A stretch of 64,000 bases of DNA from contig CM069435.1 in the NCBI GenBank assembly GCA_035610365.1, positions 1,886,001 through 1,950,000 on the forward strand, given 5' to 3'. The translations under genes were made by a program, and so were the position numbers. A model generated the notes under the pieces. The model saw only the letters and a program-made list of their open reading frames with translations, was not told the origin of the DNA and did no database searches. This DNA is from Aquatica leii. Lineage: Eukaryota > Arthropoda > Insecta > Coleoptera > Lampyridae. This document shows, in pieces, positions 47,426 through 58,974 of the stretch. How positions within the stretch are numbered: the first letter of the stretch is position 1; each line of letters starts with the position of its first letter.

Positions 47426-47717
47426 AAAATGTCCGAGGATTAAAAACCAAGATTAATGAGTTTTATGTAAATTGTGTTAGTGAAAATTACTCGTATGATG
47501 TGATTTGTTTATCAGAAACGTGGTTAAATCGAACATTTTAGATTACAAGTTATTCACAACAGACTATGTAGTTTACAGAAAGGATAGAAATGTGCAGATA
47601 ACTGGTAAGAGACAAGGTGGTGGTGTTCTTGTAGGTAAATATTCTTATTATAATATAAAAGCCGAGGCAACATGTAACTTTTTTAATAGAATCTGTTACT
47701 TAAAAGTAGTTATTTAA
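47426..47717 (+). mobile_element. Jockey/CR1-like LINE endonuclease fragment, block 1
   Basis: The text RGLKTKINEFYVNCVSENYS then YDVICLSETWLN is the N-terminal endonuclease motif of a LINE ORF2 (NVRGLxTK...YDIIxLTETWL). Frame 47505-47717 continues with DYKLFTTDYVVYRKDRN and GKRQGGGVLV. The gypsy-to-LINE junction is at the same base in the copies at 58270 and 53063. Confidence 0.8.
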
Positions 47718-48115
47718 ATAAATCTTTGGCATTGTTTATATATTTAGTTTCTTGTCATTGTTCAAATTAATGATATGTGTGTTGAAATAGCTGATTGTAA
47801 TAAAATCAATTATTGAAATAATCGATATCAATCATCAAGCCAGAACCAATGTTGCTTATATATTTTATTATCCTGATTTTGTTAAGAATTTTCAGATTAA
47901 TAAATTGTATTTTAAATTGAAATAATTGTTTTATTTATAAAATTTAGATGTATAAGTATATGAATTAATATAACTGTAAGATGGCGCTGTATTTTACAGT
48001 GTCGATTTCTATAATTTGAAAAAAATAGTTCCTCGGCCAATCATAGATGTCAATAGTGTCGGAAAAATACACGAAGTGCTGCATCTGTTGCATTATCTTA
48101 TCTTTGCATTAAATC
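47718..48115 (+). repeat. Duplicated AT-rich 'D' segment, copy 1
   Basis: Contains CCAGAACCAATGTTGCTTAT and CTCGGCCAATCATAGATGTC. Closely matching copies are at 58545-58975 (+) and 52350-52760 (-), with a more diverged one at 49440-49905 (+). In the other copies it leads straight into Cdc27 upstream sequence; here it breaks off at 48115. Confidence 0.85.
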
Positions 48116-48469
48116 AGGGGGTATTCGCTTCATACAAATTTTATGTACAACACGATTTTCTGAGCCATCTATGATTGGCCTAAGAATTATTTTGACATTT
48201 GTGATTATTTACAGCTAAGATGCAAACCTTTCAATGATGTCATTCGCGCAGTTTATTTCAAATTTATTTCTGTTTATTTCGCGTTTATTCAGCCTGTTCA
48301 GCATTTTTTCTTAACCAAAGTAAAACATGGTTGTGAAAGTTTATTGGTATTAGTATCTTTGGTATTAGTAGCTTTATTGGTATTGTATTTAATTTGAAGA
48401 CAATGATTAAGGTAAGTTTTAATAGATAATACAAATTGATCTGTTACTAATTATTTAATAATCTTTTAG

Positions 48470-48905
48470 AGTGATTGCATTCTTAGAGGATGTCCTTCTT
48501 TTCACATACAATTTACTTAACCAAGAAGTAAATAAGTGCAGAGTGAAGATTAAAAACTTATAACATATAGGATGCAAAAAAATTACGGTGTGTGCGCTGC
48601 CTGTTTCCAATGTATTGCTTTTGCCAATGGTTTATGTACCAAGTTGTGTCGTAATGCAATTCCGAATGGTAAGATTAAATACATGCTTTATTTAATATGC
48701 ATAAGTATTTATTTTAAACAGGTTCATGTGAAGAGTGTGGACAAACTCGACCTGTTATTCCACCTTCGAGTGTTTTACCTTATTTTGGTATGCAATAAAT
48801 TGCCAATCATATAATGTTATTGACAAATTTTTTATTTATGCAGATACTTCTCCAGAAAAGTGTTATGTTCAAGTCTTGAAGCACACTACAAAAACTTATA
48901 GTAAG
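48470..48905 (+). pseudogene. Possible spliced cysteine-rich gene remnant
   Basis: A run of exon-like blocks is bounded by good splice signals: 48470-48533 (after CTTTTAG), 48571-48668 (after ACATATAG; donor GTAAGA), 48722-48787 (after TTAAACAG; donor GTATGC), and 48844 to about 48900 (after TTTATGCAG). One reading of the middle blocks gives YGVCAACFQCIAFANGLC and SCEECGQTRPVIPPSSVL. Frames do not join cleanly across all blocks and I do not recognise the family. The sequence lies in the unique segment between two D segments. Confidence 0.3.
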
Positions 48906-49439
48906 ATTGTGACAATGCTTCTACTTATTATGCTACAAGACGCGTGAGTACTGACATAATTCTGAAGAAGTAGCAGGCACTTGACAACAATCAGGTAAGT
49001 AATGACATTGTAAATAGAAAAGATTTTACTTTTGTAATTTGTAGAAATCGATATCAACATTCAGCATCAAGTGAGTGCAAAAATATATCTAAAAGTTAAT
49101 ATTAGAAAACAGAAAAAGGTAATTCATACTATTCAATCTAAATTAATTAAAAACAAAAATTCAAAAAAATCTCTAGAAGTGCAAGGTTTTTCCAAAGCTT
49201 CTGCAGAGCATAGACTTACGCCTCATCCTATAGTTGACAAATTCTTATCCATTTCATATCTTTCCTTGCACTCCTTGAGATAATGTATTGGAACATATAA
49301 TACTCATTCAGTTTCTTTTTAATCAATGGGAAATTTTAATCGAAAATTACTTATTCAATAAATAAATACTGTTCATACTAAAAAAAATACAAGACTTTTG
49401 TTGAGATAAATTACTAATCAGATTAATCGTTGAGATAGA
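48906..49439. other. No recognised gene
   Basis: AT-rich, with a 70-residue Lys/Ser-rich frame at 49071-49283 that has no recognisable family. It may be the tail of the remnant to its left. Confidence 0.3.
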
Positions 49440-50059
49440 AACCATTTGATTAATAAGAAACATCAATTTTGTAATGGAATCGACGTGTTATCCAAAACTA
49501 GTTATTTAAATAAATCTTGCACATTGTTCATAACTATATTTAGTTTTTTTGTCATTGTTTGACTGATGTTTGTTAAAATAACTAATTGTGTAACAACCAA
49601 AGGATTCTGTAGTATTGTGTATATATTTTTTATGCATTTTATTATTTTGATTTTGTTAACAATTTTTACATAAATAAATTGTAATTTAAATTGAAATAAT
49701 TGTTTTATTTATAAATTTTAAATATATGTATTTATGTTAATTAATGTAACTATGAGATGGCGCTACAGTGCAGATTTCTATAATTCAACAAAAATAATTC
49801 TTAGGCCAAACATAGATCTCCATAGTGTCGAAAAATTAATAAGATCTTTTAATACACGGAGTGCTGCATCTTCCTTACATTATCTTTGCATTAAATTTCA
49901 CAAAATGGTTGCGTTCTTATTAACTGTAATTCAAAATTTTCAAAATAAACGTTTCTAGAAAGTTTAAAAATAAAAAATCAGTCACTGTAAATAAACTTTA
50001 ATAAGGGTAATCATTTTTACTAAACGATGACGGTACCGGAACCCGTTAAGGTAAAGAAT

Positions 50060-52012
50060 TAACCTTGAAGAGCTTCTTCGTGCCTTTCCATGATGACATA
50101 TATTAACGCTCTATAGAATTTACATAAGGGATTCGTGTTATCTAGGTGTAGAGCCATATTAAACGTATTTAGTCTTTTCATGTTTTTTTAAGACATACTG
50201 AACCACACCAAGGTGGCACATTAGCTCAGAATTATTAGGGTTTATACACAAAGCCTTCCTGAAATGCATTTCTGCTGGTTTAAACTTTTCCCTCTTCAAA
50301 TATATTTCGCCGATACCAAACCAGGCATTATGACGAGAATTTATTCTTATTGCGTTTCTAAAACAAGTAATCGCTTCATCTAATTCTTCGGTGCTGATGT
50401 ATTCGTGCCCTAAAAGCGTATATGCGTAGGTACAAGAAGCATCAAATAGCACCGCACGTTTAAGGAGTTTAATTGCAATATCGTGTTCTTTGTGTAGTGA
50501 GAAAAAATTGCCATTGACACACAAGGTTATTGACGAATTCTTATTTAAATCATTTAGATCCTGAACCAACGCCGATAAGGCAACTTCTTTTTGTAAGTGC
50601 CTTAACGCCGAAGAGTAAATATCCATATGCTCCATTCTGTATGGATTTCCTTAAAATACTGTATAGAAGTTTCGTAATCTCCCATTTCAAAATATGCCAA
50701 CCCTATCATTGAATAAACCCACGACGTCCTATAGTGATGACTAGGTAGATTACTGAATTCCTCGATTGCTAATTTACAATTAAATTGCGATAAATGTAAG
50801 TAGGCACATCCCATGTCTCTTAGTAAACACAATAGGCCTTCGGCACTTTGTTTTACAGCTTGTTGATATGAAGACGGCGATATTGGACTAGCCTTTACTT
50901 TTACAGAGGTAACCGTTTTGTTCTTTTCTTTATCCATACGATTTTTTGCGTTTTCGGTGTCGGTTTTATTTATATTACATTTGTTTAAACGTTGCTTAAT
51001 TTTTCGTGATAGAGATTTTGGAGTTACAGATTTGCTGCTATTTGGTGATTTATTATTTTCTTTGCCAGAATAACTGTGACTACTAAGCAATCGTGGACTG
51101 CGTCTGAGATTTGATTGTATATTATTTATTGGTTGTGGAGTGCTCGGGGATAATGTGTTACTAGACTGACTAAAAACTGGTTTACTATTTTGTAAATGTG
51201 GCTCTTCACGATTAATTGAATGCCCCATATGTGCTCTAACTTTTTTAGCTAAAGACTTATGTTGATCGTTTGTGGAGTCTCGTCGGTACCACATATCTCT
51301 GTATTTAAATGATGTTTGGAAAGATTTAACACAGGTTGCGATGGCGTTATAAAAGTAGGTGTATCCAAGTGCGTCGTTACATTTTCTACATTACTTATAT
51401 TTAGCATTGAATTTTCTATACCGGTTAATTGGAAAATACTGTTAGGATTTGGTTTTTCCCCTAAATTACATAATTCTACAAAACAGGACCACAGAAATGG
51501 ATTTAATTTGAGAGCTTTTCTAAAAGCTTCTGCTGCTTTTACAAGTCTTTCGGTTTTAACTAATATTTTTGCCAATAAAAACAACACAAATGACGCTTGC
51601 TCACCGAAATTTGTTATTATATTATCGAAACTACTACTGGAACTTAGACTATTTCCTAAAAGGGCTTCTTCTGCCTCTGAATATCTAAAATTAACACGTT
51701 AGAGTTAAGAAAAACTAAATGACAAAACAATACTTTTGCATTTCGTAAGCACAATTCCCCAACAAATATCGACATTGTGGGGAGGATTCAGGCCGATTTT
51801 TTAGAACATGATAAGTGTGATCTATTTTTCCACTTCTGTAGTATGCGGTGGCAAGGATAAATAAGCTATCATCAGTTTTGACTATAACAAAATATTAAAA
51901 AGAAAGACTGGTCACAATAGTTTAATAATTTTACCTTCGGCATAAAGTCTTTCTGATAAAAATACTGCGTCTAAATAGTCGTAATTGTCCAAGCACTGCC
52001 ATATTGCTGCCT
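50060..52012 (-). pseudogene. Cdc27 pseudogene copy 2 (inverted)
   Basis: On the minus strand: exon 2 (52010-51935, AAIWQCLDNYDYLDAVF), exon 3 from 51881, and exon 4 from about 51690. The N-terminal TPRs and part of the linker (51587-51249) run until a deletion/frameshift near 51260, after DETPQTIN. The rest of the linker and the central TPRs continue (51294-50602), then a further frame (50635-50159) with GHEYISTEELDEAITCFRNA. Intron positions are preserved, so this is a genomic duplication and not a retrocopy. It is separated from a forward exon 1 by inversion and lacks the C-terminal part. Confidence 0.9.
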
Positions 52013-52043
52013 AAAATATGTAATAAAAAATTACTTCTTCAAA

Positions 52044-52187
52044 ATGGTTCAGTATGTCTTAAAGAAACCTGAAAAGACTCTAAATACGTTTAATATGGCT
52101 CTACACCTAGATAACACGAATCCCTTATGTAAATTCTATAGAGCATTAATATATGTCATCATGGAAAGGCACGAAGAAGCTCTTCAA
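52044..52187 (+). pseudogene. Cdc27 TPR fragment, forward, in right arm
   Basis: About 144 bp matching the late TPR segment (VQYVLKKPEKTLNTFNMALH then YVIMERHEEALQ). It duplicates in forward orientation what lies in reverse at 50060-50205. It is followed directly by the reverse complement of intron 1 and exon 1. Confidence 0.85.
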
Positions 52188-52770
52188 GGTTAATTCTTTA
52201 CCTTAACGGGTTCCTGTACCGTCATCGTTTAGTAAAAATGATTACCCTTATTAAAGTTTATTTACAGTGACTGATTTTTTATTTTTAAACTTTCTGGAAA
52301 CGTTTATTTTCAAAATTTTGAATTACAGTTAATACGAACGCAACCATTTTGTGAAATTTAATTCAAAGATAAGATAATGCAACAGATTTACAGATGCAGC
52401 ACTTTGTGTATTTTTCCGACACTATTGACATCTATGATTGGCCGAGGAACTATTTTTTTCAAATTATAGAAATCGACACTGTAAAATACAGCGTCATCTT
52501 ACAGTTATATTAATCCATATACTTATACTTGCTTATACATCTAAATTTTATAAATAAAACAATTATTTCAATTTAAAATACAATTTATTAATCTGAAAAT
52601 TCTTAACAAAATCAGGATAATAAAATATATAAGCAACATTGGTTCTGGCTTGATGATTGATATCGATTATTTCAATAATTGATTTTATTACAATCCGCTA
52701 TTTCAACACACATATCATTAATTTGAACAATGACAAGAAACTAAATATATAAACAATGCCAAAGATTTAT

Positions 52771-53063
52771 TTAAATAACTACTTTTAAGTAACAGATTCT
52801 ATTAAAAAAGTTACATGTTGCCTCGGCTTTTATATTATAATAAGAATACTTACCTACAAGAACACCACCACCTTGTCTCTTACCAGTTATCTGCACATTT
52901 CTATCCTTTCTGTAAACTACATAGTCTGTTGTGAATAACTTGTAATCTAAAATGTTCGATTTAACCACGTTTCTGATAAACAAATCACATCATACGAGTA
53001 ATTTTCAATAACACAATTTACATAAAACTCATTAATCTTGGTTTTTAATCCTCGGACATTTTG
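52771..53063 (-). mobile_element. LINE endonuclease fragment, inverted block
   Basis: Minus-strand copy of the segment at 47426-47717, with the same frame (DYKLFTTDYVVYRKDRN) and the same junction to gypsy sequence. Confidence 0.85.
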
Positions 53064-53697
53064 TCTTGGTTGAGGTTTTGGCATTTGGAGGTAAGAATGT
53101 CCAATAGATGTTGTGGCCACCTCTTCGACGACGTATTTTCGTTAGACTTCACGCGTCTCACAATTTGAGATACTGCATGGCGTGCATTGGCCTGCTACCA
53201 CAGTGTTCTTTTTCAACGTTACTGGATCTGAGTTGAAATTTAAGATTCTTACTGGCATCGCGTTTTTTACTCGTACTAAAGTAATCCTTTTTCAACTAAG
53301 TCGCCCTCCATTGGTACAATCGCGCGAATGTAGCCTTCTCGGAGGTTTCCATCCAGGCGTGCCATCACCACACTTTCAGTCTTCGCAGCTGGAGTAACGT
53401 CTTCACTCAATAAGACTCGTACGTCTGCTTTCTCTGACGAATGAAGAGGAATTTCTTCATTGTTGATCTTTATAACATTGTTCTTCATATCATATGGAAC
53501 CCATACTTTTTTATCACGTCCATTCCTAAAATAACTTCTTCGATCCGTGATGTCAGCTACCAGTACTTGATGGTCGAGTACTCCATTTCCCAAACCAATG
53601 GTCACTTGTACTTGTCCGTGAGTAGGTATTTCTTCGTCCGTCGCCGTTCGAAGTCGTACTGTTACTGGTGATGTCTTCTCGTTTTTCAATAACATGT
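53064..53697 (-). mobile_element. Gypsy protease and downstream pol fragment, inverted block
   Basis: Minus-strand frame 53695-53276 (139 residues) starts at MLLKNEKTSPVTVRLRTATD, just after the protease active site seen in the other blocks, and continues with DRRSYFRNGRDKKVWVPYD to MEGDLVEKGLL. It has fewer breaks than the block at 46700-47400. It is cut at 53697 and joined to a forward Cdc27 fragment. Confidence 0.85.
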
Positions 53698-53699
53698 CA

Positions 53700-54113
53700 T
53701 GTCACGTTTAATATGGCTCTACACCTAGATAACACGAATCCCTTATGTAAATTCTATAGAGCGTTAATATATGTCATCATGGAAAGGCACGAAGAAGCTC
53801 TGCAAGAGCTAGAAGAATTAAAAATAATTGACTCCGAAGAATCTTTAGTTTACTATTTTATAGGAAAAGTTCATGAAAAACTAGGAAACACAGATTAGTC
53901 GCTCATGCATTTTAGTTGGGCCACTGATTTAGAACGGAAAGGAGCGAGCAGTCAAATAAGAGAAACTTTTGATCCGGCTGTCGGACGAAGCACTATTGAT
54001 TTTGAAGGATAACATAATTCGCCGACTGTAGAAGAATGCCAATCTGAAAGTAATTCAGTTCAACAACAAAATAGGTTTGGTGGACTACCCGAAGACAGTG
54101 ACGACAGTTATTA
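53700..54113 (+). pseudogene. Cdc27 C-terminal fragment
   Basis: Forward-strand late TPRs to the stop: frame 53668-53898 (NMALHLDNTNPLCKFYRALI, LVYYFIGKVHEKLGNTD) then, after a TAG, the tail SSQIRETFDPAVGRSTIDFE and the final acidic residues near 54110. This is probably the missing 3' end of the inverted copy, displaced by rearrangement. Confidence 0.85.
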
Positions 54114-54853
54114 AAATGAAAAACAATTTTTAGGTTCCTAGTTGAATTTTCTTATTATATGAGATGAATATAGTGTACTTTAAAATTTATTTACGATCGA
54201 TTGAAGAACAAACTTTTAATTTAATGTGATGTATTTTCTGTATAAACATATTTTATTTAGTTATAATACTTTTGTTATTTTGTTAGATCTAAAGTCACGA
54301 AAATTGTGATCGTATATATATAAACACGGAGATTTAAGTTATTTTAATTTTACTGCCAGTACATCATAGAATCCAATTATTCGTCAAAATAAATGATTAT
54401 TGTGTAATGTATTATCAATGTATGTTTTTTAGAAATTTAAATTTGAAACATTTATAAGATTACAATCCAAAAGCAATTACTTGATTTGTGAACTCGGTAT
54501 TGTGTACATTTGAGGAATTTTGAAAATATTGTATGGTGCCATAATAGTTAAATCTTATAAATTGATTGCATTTCTGAAATGGTTTTCATTTAGGTTTTAA
54601 TTAGTTAATCTTGTTAATAAAGGTAAAAATAAGCAGGTAATAAAAAATAAATATGGTCAATAATATCTAATAAAAATTCTATTTGAGGATTAAAAATTCA
54701 ATCACTTAAAATTTAATTCAATCGTTGATTAATTTTGAATAACAAAAATTCAGTTGTTATTTTCCAAAAAATCATTATTGATTCTAATTTACATCTGTCT
54801 CTTTCTATGTTTTTTAGAAATTTAAATCTGAAACAAAATTACAATCTAAAAAT

Positions 54854-55757
54854 TCTAGACGTGGACGCGAACGTTTCAATACCAATTTCTGAGCTGTCCG
54901 TTTCTCCTATGTATACACGTGTTATTAAACTTTTTTATTCGTGTTATAACTTATGCCGGCAACTCGTTATCAAATCAAAATAGATGCAAAACTATTTGAA
55001 TTTGTCAAATCAATAAAAAATGGTCAAGAATTGATAGATAAAAATATGCAAGAAAAACTAAGAAACGGAAGACAAGTTTTACGAATCTATGAAAGAAAAT
55101 AGGAGATACAATGTAACTGCTTGAAGAAAGACTGTACCAAATGATTTGCCATGGTGAAGGAAGCGTCACGAGCGAAAATTTAATAATGGACCATCGGGAA
55201 GAAACCACTCACAAGTTTAAAGTTGTACCTCCAAATTTTGATGCTAAAGTTTAATGGTCAACCAACTACAAGCAGTTTAAATCCGCAGCTACAGCTAATG
55301 GTTGGAGCAGCAAGTAGAAAGCAATGCGTTTAATAGTGGCTTTATGTGGTGAAGCGCTTGGACTGTTCTTGACCAACTACAAGAAAATTACGAACTCTTA
55401 ATTTCACGTTTAGAAATGAGATATGGGGATGCTCATCTTCAACAAGTGTACCAAGCTCAAAATAAAAGTAGGGTTCAGAAAGCTGCCGAAAGTCTTCAAT
55501 AGTTTGAGGCTGACATCGCCAAATTAACACGGCTTGCGTATTCTACAGCACCAGATACTTTCTTGGAGCTATTCAAACCTTTGTCGATCGACGGCCTCCG
55601 AGACAGCGAAACGCAGCAGACTCTCCGTGTTAGCTCGACATTGGATGACACTTTAACTCATGCTTTGGAGTTTGTAGCAGTAAAACAGGCGCCGCACCGA
55701 AGCAACCATAAACTCCGCTGTGCTGCAGAAGTACCCGCGCAGAAACTAGAAAGCATT
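54854..55757 (+). mobile_element. Ty3/gypsy relic, block 2, left half
   Basis: LTR remnant and degenerate gag almost identical to 45607-46510, including frame 55563-55784 with LSIDGLRDSETQQTLRVSS. Interrupted at 55757 by a LINE fragment; resumes at 57346. Confidence 0.85.
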
Positions 55758-55901
55758 AATAATAAAATTAAAGAATTCTTCTAAAGAGTAAAAAGCTTTT
55801 TGTAACAAGCACATTTTCATTTTACATTTTAAATCCAACTTTTCTAATTTCTAAAGGAATATAACAATATTTTTTTTTGCTGTGTACACATAACTTACGC
55901 G

Positions 55902-56968
55902 CAGTGTTGTAACAGATACTTTTTTTCTAGTATCTAGATACAGATAATTTTCATAAATTATATCTAGATACAGATAAGATACTTTTTCAAAAAAAGTATC
56001 TAGATACAGTTACATATACTTTAAGAAAGTATCTAGATACATGTCAGATACATTTTTAACAAAATCTTGAAATAACATTTAAAACAAAGGTTCAGCTAAA
56101 AACACAATAACAGTGTCCTAGGCAGCACATTACATCTTATTGACGTCAAACTACGAGACGTCATTAAGACGTGTCACTGTCGTCATATGACGTCAGAGTG
56201 CTGCTTGGGTATTAAGCAAAAAATTACCTTATCAACCTTAATTGCATAAAACAATACAAATTTAGAAATAAAGGTTATTTTGTTTTAAAATTAATAGCAA
56301 GTTAAATGTCTCGTCATTATATTTCGACGTAGAGTTAATAGTAAACTACTAACGCTAAAAAGTTTCTCTACTTCTTTGCTCTATTTGAGCTAATGAAGAA
56401 ATTCAGTGTTGCCAATTGACTTTGCGCGATTCCTTGCATAAACTATAAAAATTTCACAATGACCACAATTGTACTCATAGTTCTACAAAGTTGAAATTTG
56501 TTTTCTTTTTTTTTAAGTAATGAATTTGGTTTGTTGACATAAATGCTAACACGTCACATTTCTCAAGAAAAAGTGTAAGTTCATACACGGTTTTCCTGAA
56601 AATTCTACAACAGTTTATAATACCCACAAAATACCCGCTACTACATAAAATCTCCAAATTTGGTAGAATCGTCGAAGCTGAAAGAATTGCACTCATAAAA
56701 CACAATACAAAGTCTCCAAATTCAAACTGTAATTTACATGATGAACTGAGAGAAAAAACTACTGCGGTGTTTAGAAAAAACTTGTATAATTTACAATTTG
56801 AGCAAGAAAAAGTATCTAAGTATCTAAACCACTCAGATACTACGAAAAATGTATTTAGATACAGATACAGTTACATTTTGTCCAGTGTATCTAGATATGT
56901 AACTAGATACTCCAAAAGTATCTAGATACTGTATCTAGATACTTGTATCTAGATACGTCACAACACTG
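55902..56968. mobile_element. Non-autonomous hAT-type element with perfect 8-bp target duplication
   Basis: Begins CAGTGTTGTAACAGATACTT and ends ...GTATCTAGATACGTCACAACACTG, so the termini are inverted CAGTGTTGT(A/G)AC. CTTACGCG lies on both sides (55894-55901 and 56969-56976), an 8-bp duplication as made by hAT transposases. Both ends are packed with the word GTATCTAGATAC (self-complementary TATCTAGATA) at 55935-56045 and 56815-56955. There is no transposase; the interior includes a smaller palindromic piece at 56115-56212. Confidence 0.9.
56115..56212. repeat. Small palindromic insert with GACGTC words
   Basis: Inverted ends CCTAGGCAGCAC and GTGCTGCTTGGG enclose repeated TGACGTCA/GACGTC words. 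The ends resemble those of the element at 35578-36635 (CCCARRCAGCA), so the two may belong to one MITE group. Confidence 0.5.
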
Positions 56969-57345
56969 CTTACGCGTTTAGAAATTTAAAACTAATTCAT
57001 CATTTTGACGAGTATTATATTTATGAATGTCAGACCTAACTAAAAATTCTTGTTCTGTTTTTTTTGCAAATATTGCACAATTTAAGATATAATGCAAGGT
57101 AAGGTTAAGATTTTTTGTTTAATAAAGATATTTTTGCAGTCTTCTCGGTAACCTTAAACCACCTAATATACGAACTGCTTTACGTTGAAGAGCAAAAATC
57201 TTTTTCGCAGAAGCTGAATTTCCCCATATTAAATTGCAGTAATTTAAGTGGGCGTGGATTATAGCAAAATATACTGATTTTAAAACATCTTGAAATACAT
57301 TATCGGCTAGACGACGTAAAATAAAAATATTACAATTAATTTTTT

Positions 57346-58270
57346 TTTAATGAGATAGCGCCACGAATACTATGGGAAAGAGGAGTGACGACTTTGAACT
57401 GCGATGAATCAGGTTACGTACGTCGACATCGTACTAAATCTGAGAAGAGCGCTCGAAAGTTTGAAACGAGTTGACCATATGAGACAATATAGTTAATCTC
57501 ATATAGTCATGTTCAGGAGATTACTATCGCCTATGAAGCAATTGCATAGCATTTATCTTGATGGCAAGATCAATGGAAGAAATGTTCAATTACTGGTTGA
57601 CACGGGAGCGAGCAAGACTATCATTCGTCCTGACATGTTATTGAAAAACGAGAAGACATCACCAGTAACAGTACGACTTCGAACGGCGACGGACGAAGAA
57701 ATACTTACTCACGGACAAGTACAAAAGTGACCATTGGTTTGGGAAATGGAGTACTTGACCATCAAGTACTGGTAGCTGACATCACGGATCGAAGAAGTTA
57801 TCTTAGGAATGGACGTGATAAAAAAGTATGGGTTCCATATGATATGAAGAACAATGTTATAAAGATCAACAATGAAGAAATTTCTCTTCATTCGTCAGAG
57901 AAAGCAGGCGTACGAGTCTTATTGAGTGAAGACGTTACTCTACTAGCGAAGACTGAAAGTGTGGTGATATGGCACGCGTGGATGGAAACCTCCGAGAAGG
58001 CTACATTCGCGCGATTGTACTAATGGAGGGCGACTTAGTTGAAAAAGGATTACTTTAGTACGAGTGAAAAACGCGATGCCAGTAAGGATCTTAAATTTCA
58101 ACTCAGATCCAGTAACGTTGAAAAAGAACACTGTGGTAGCAGGCCAATGCACACCATGCAGTATCTCAAATTGTGAGACGCGTGAAGTCTAACGAAAATA
58201 CGTCGTCGAAGAGGCGGCCACAACATCTATTGGACATTCTTACCTCCAAATGCCAAAACCTCAACCAAGA
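57346..58270 (+). mobile_element. Ty3/gypsy relic, block 2, right half
   Basis: Continues block 2: CCHC remnant, then frame 57509-57730 with QLLVDTGASKTIIRPDMLLK and frame 57727-58023. The sequence is nearly identical to 46540-47425, with the same CAAGTACAAAAGTGACC insertion relative to the copies at 53590 and 63100. Confidence 0.85.
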
Positions 58271-58540
58271 CAAAATGTCCGAGGATTAAAAACCAAGATT
58301 AATGAGTTTTATGTAAATTGTGTTAGTGAAAATTACTCGTATGATGTGATTTGTTTATCAGAAACGTGGTTAAATCGAACATTTTAGATTACAAGTTATT
58401 CACAACAGACTATGTAGTTTACAGAAAGGATAGAAATGTGCAGATAACTGGTAAGAGACAAGGTGGTGGTGTTCTTGTAGGTAAGTATTCTTATTATAAT
58501 ATAAAAGTCGAGGCAACATGTAACTTTTTTTAATAGAATC
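58271..58540 (+). mobile_element. LINE endonuclease fragment, block 2
   Basis: Same segment as 47426-47717 (frame 58351-58533), with the same junction. Followed by the D segment at 58545-58975. Confidence 0.85.
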
Positions 58541-58974
58541 TGTTACTTAAAAGTAGTTATTTAAATAAATCTTTGGCATTGTTTATATATTTAGTTTCTT
58601 GTCATTGTTCAAATTAATGATATGTGTGTTGAAATAGCTGATTGTAATAAAATCAATTATTGAAATAATCGATATCAATCATCAAGCCAGAACCAATGTT
58701 GCTTATATATTTTATTATCCTGATTTTGTTAAGAATTTTCAGATTAATAAATTGTATTTTAAATTGAAATAATTGTTTTATTTATAAAATTTAGATGTAT
58801 AAATATTTGAATTAAAATAACTGTAAGATGGCGCTGTATTTTACAGTGTCGATTTCAATAATTTGAAAAAAATAGTTCCTCGGCCAATCATAGATGTGAA
58901 TAGTGTCGGAAAAATACACGAAGTGCTGCATCTGTTGCATTATCTTATCTTTGCATTAAATTTCACAAAATGGT

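Larger units (their letters stand above)
49440..52760. repeat. Large inverted repeat around a flipped Cdc27 copy
   Basis: Left arm (49440-50205, +): D segment, Cdc27 upstream region, exon 1 (ATG 50027-50050) and start of intron 1, then a late TPR segment in reverse. Right arm (52760-52044, -): the same order read on the other strand, with exon 1 at 52225-52202. The inner parts of the arms (from TTTCACAAAATGGTTGCG inward) are nearly identical; the outer D parts are more diverged. The spacer, about 50206-52043, holds Cdc27 exons 2-4 on the minus strand. The junction text is GTAAAGAATTAACCTTGAAG followed by AGCTTCTTCG on both sides. Confidence 0.85.
55758..57345 (-). mobile_element. LINE 3' fragment inserted in gypsy block 2 and split by a hAT element
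   Basis: Minus-strand text at 57340-57000 reads VYFAIIHAHLNYCNLIWGNS, KIFALQRKAVRILGGL and KKTEQEFLVRSDIHKYNTRQ. This is the C-terminal part of a jockey/CR1-like reverse transcriptase. The gypsy text on either side (AGCATT and ATGAGATAGCG) is continuous in block 1. The LINE is itself interrupted at 55902-56968. Confidence 0.7.
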
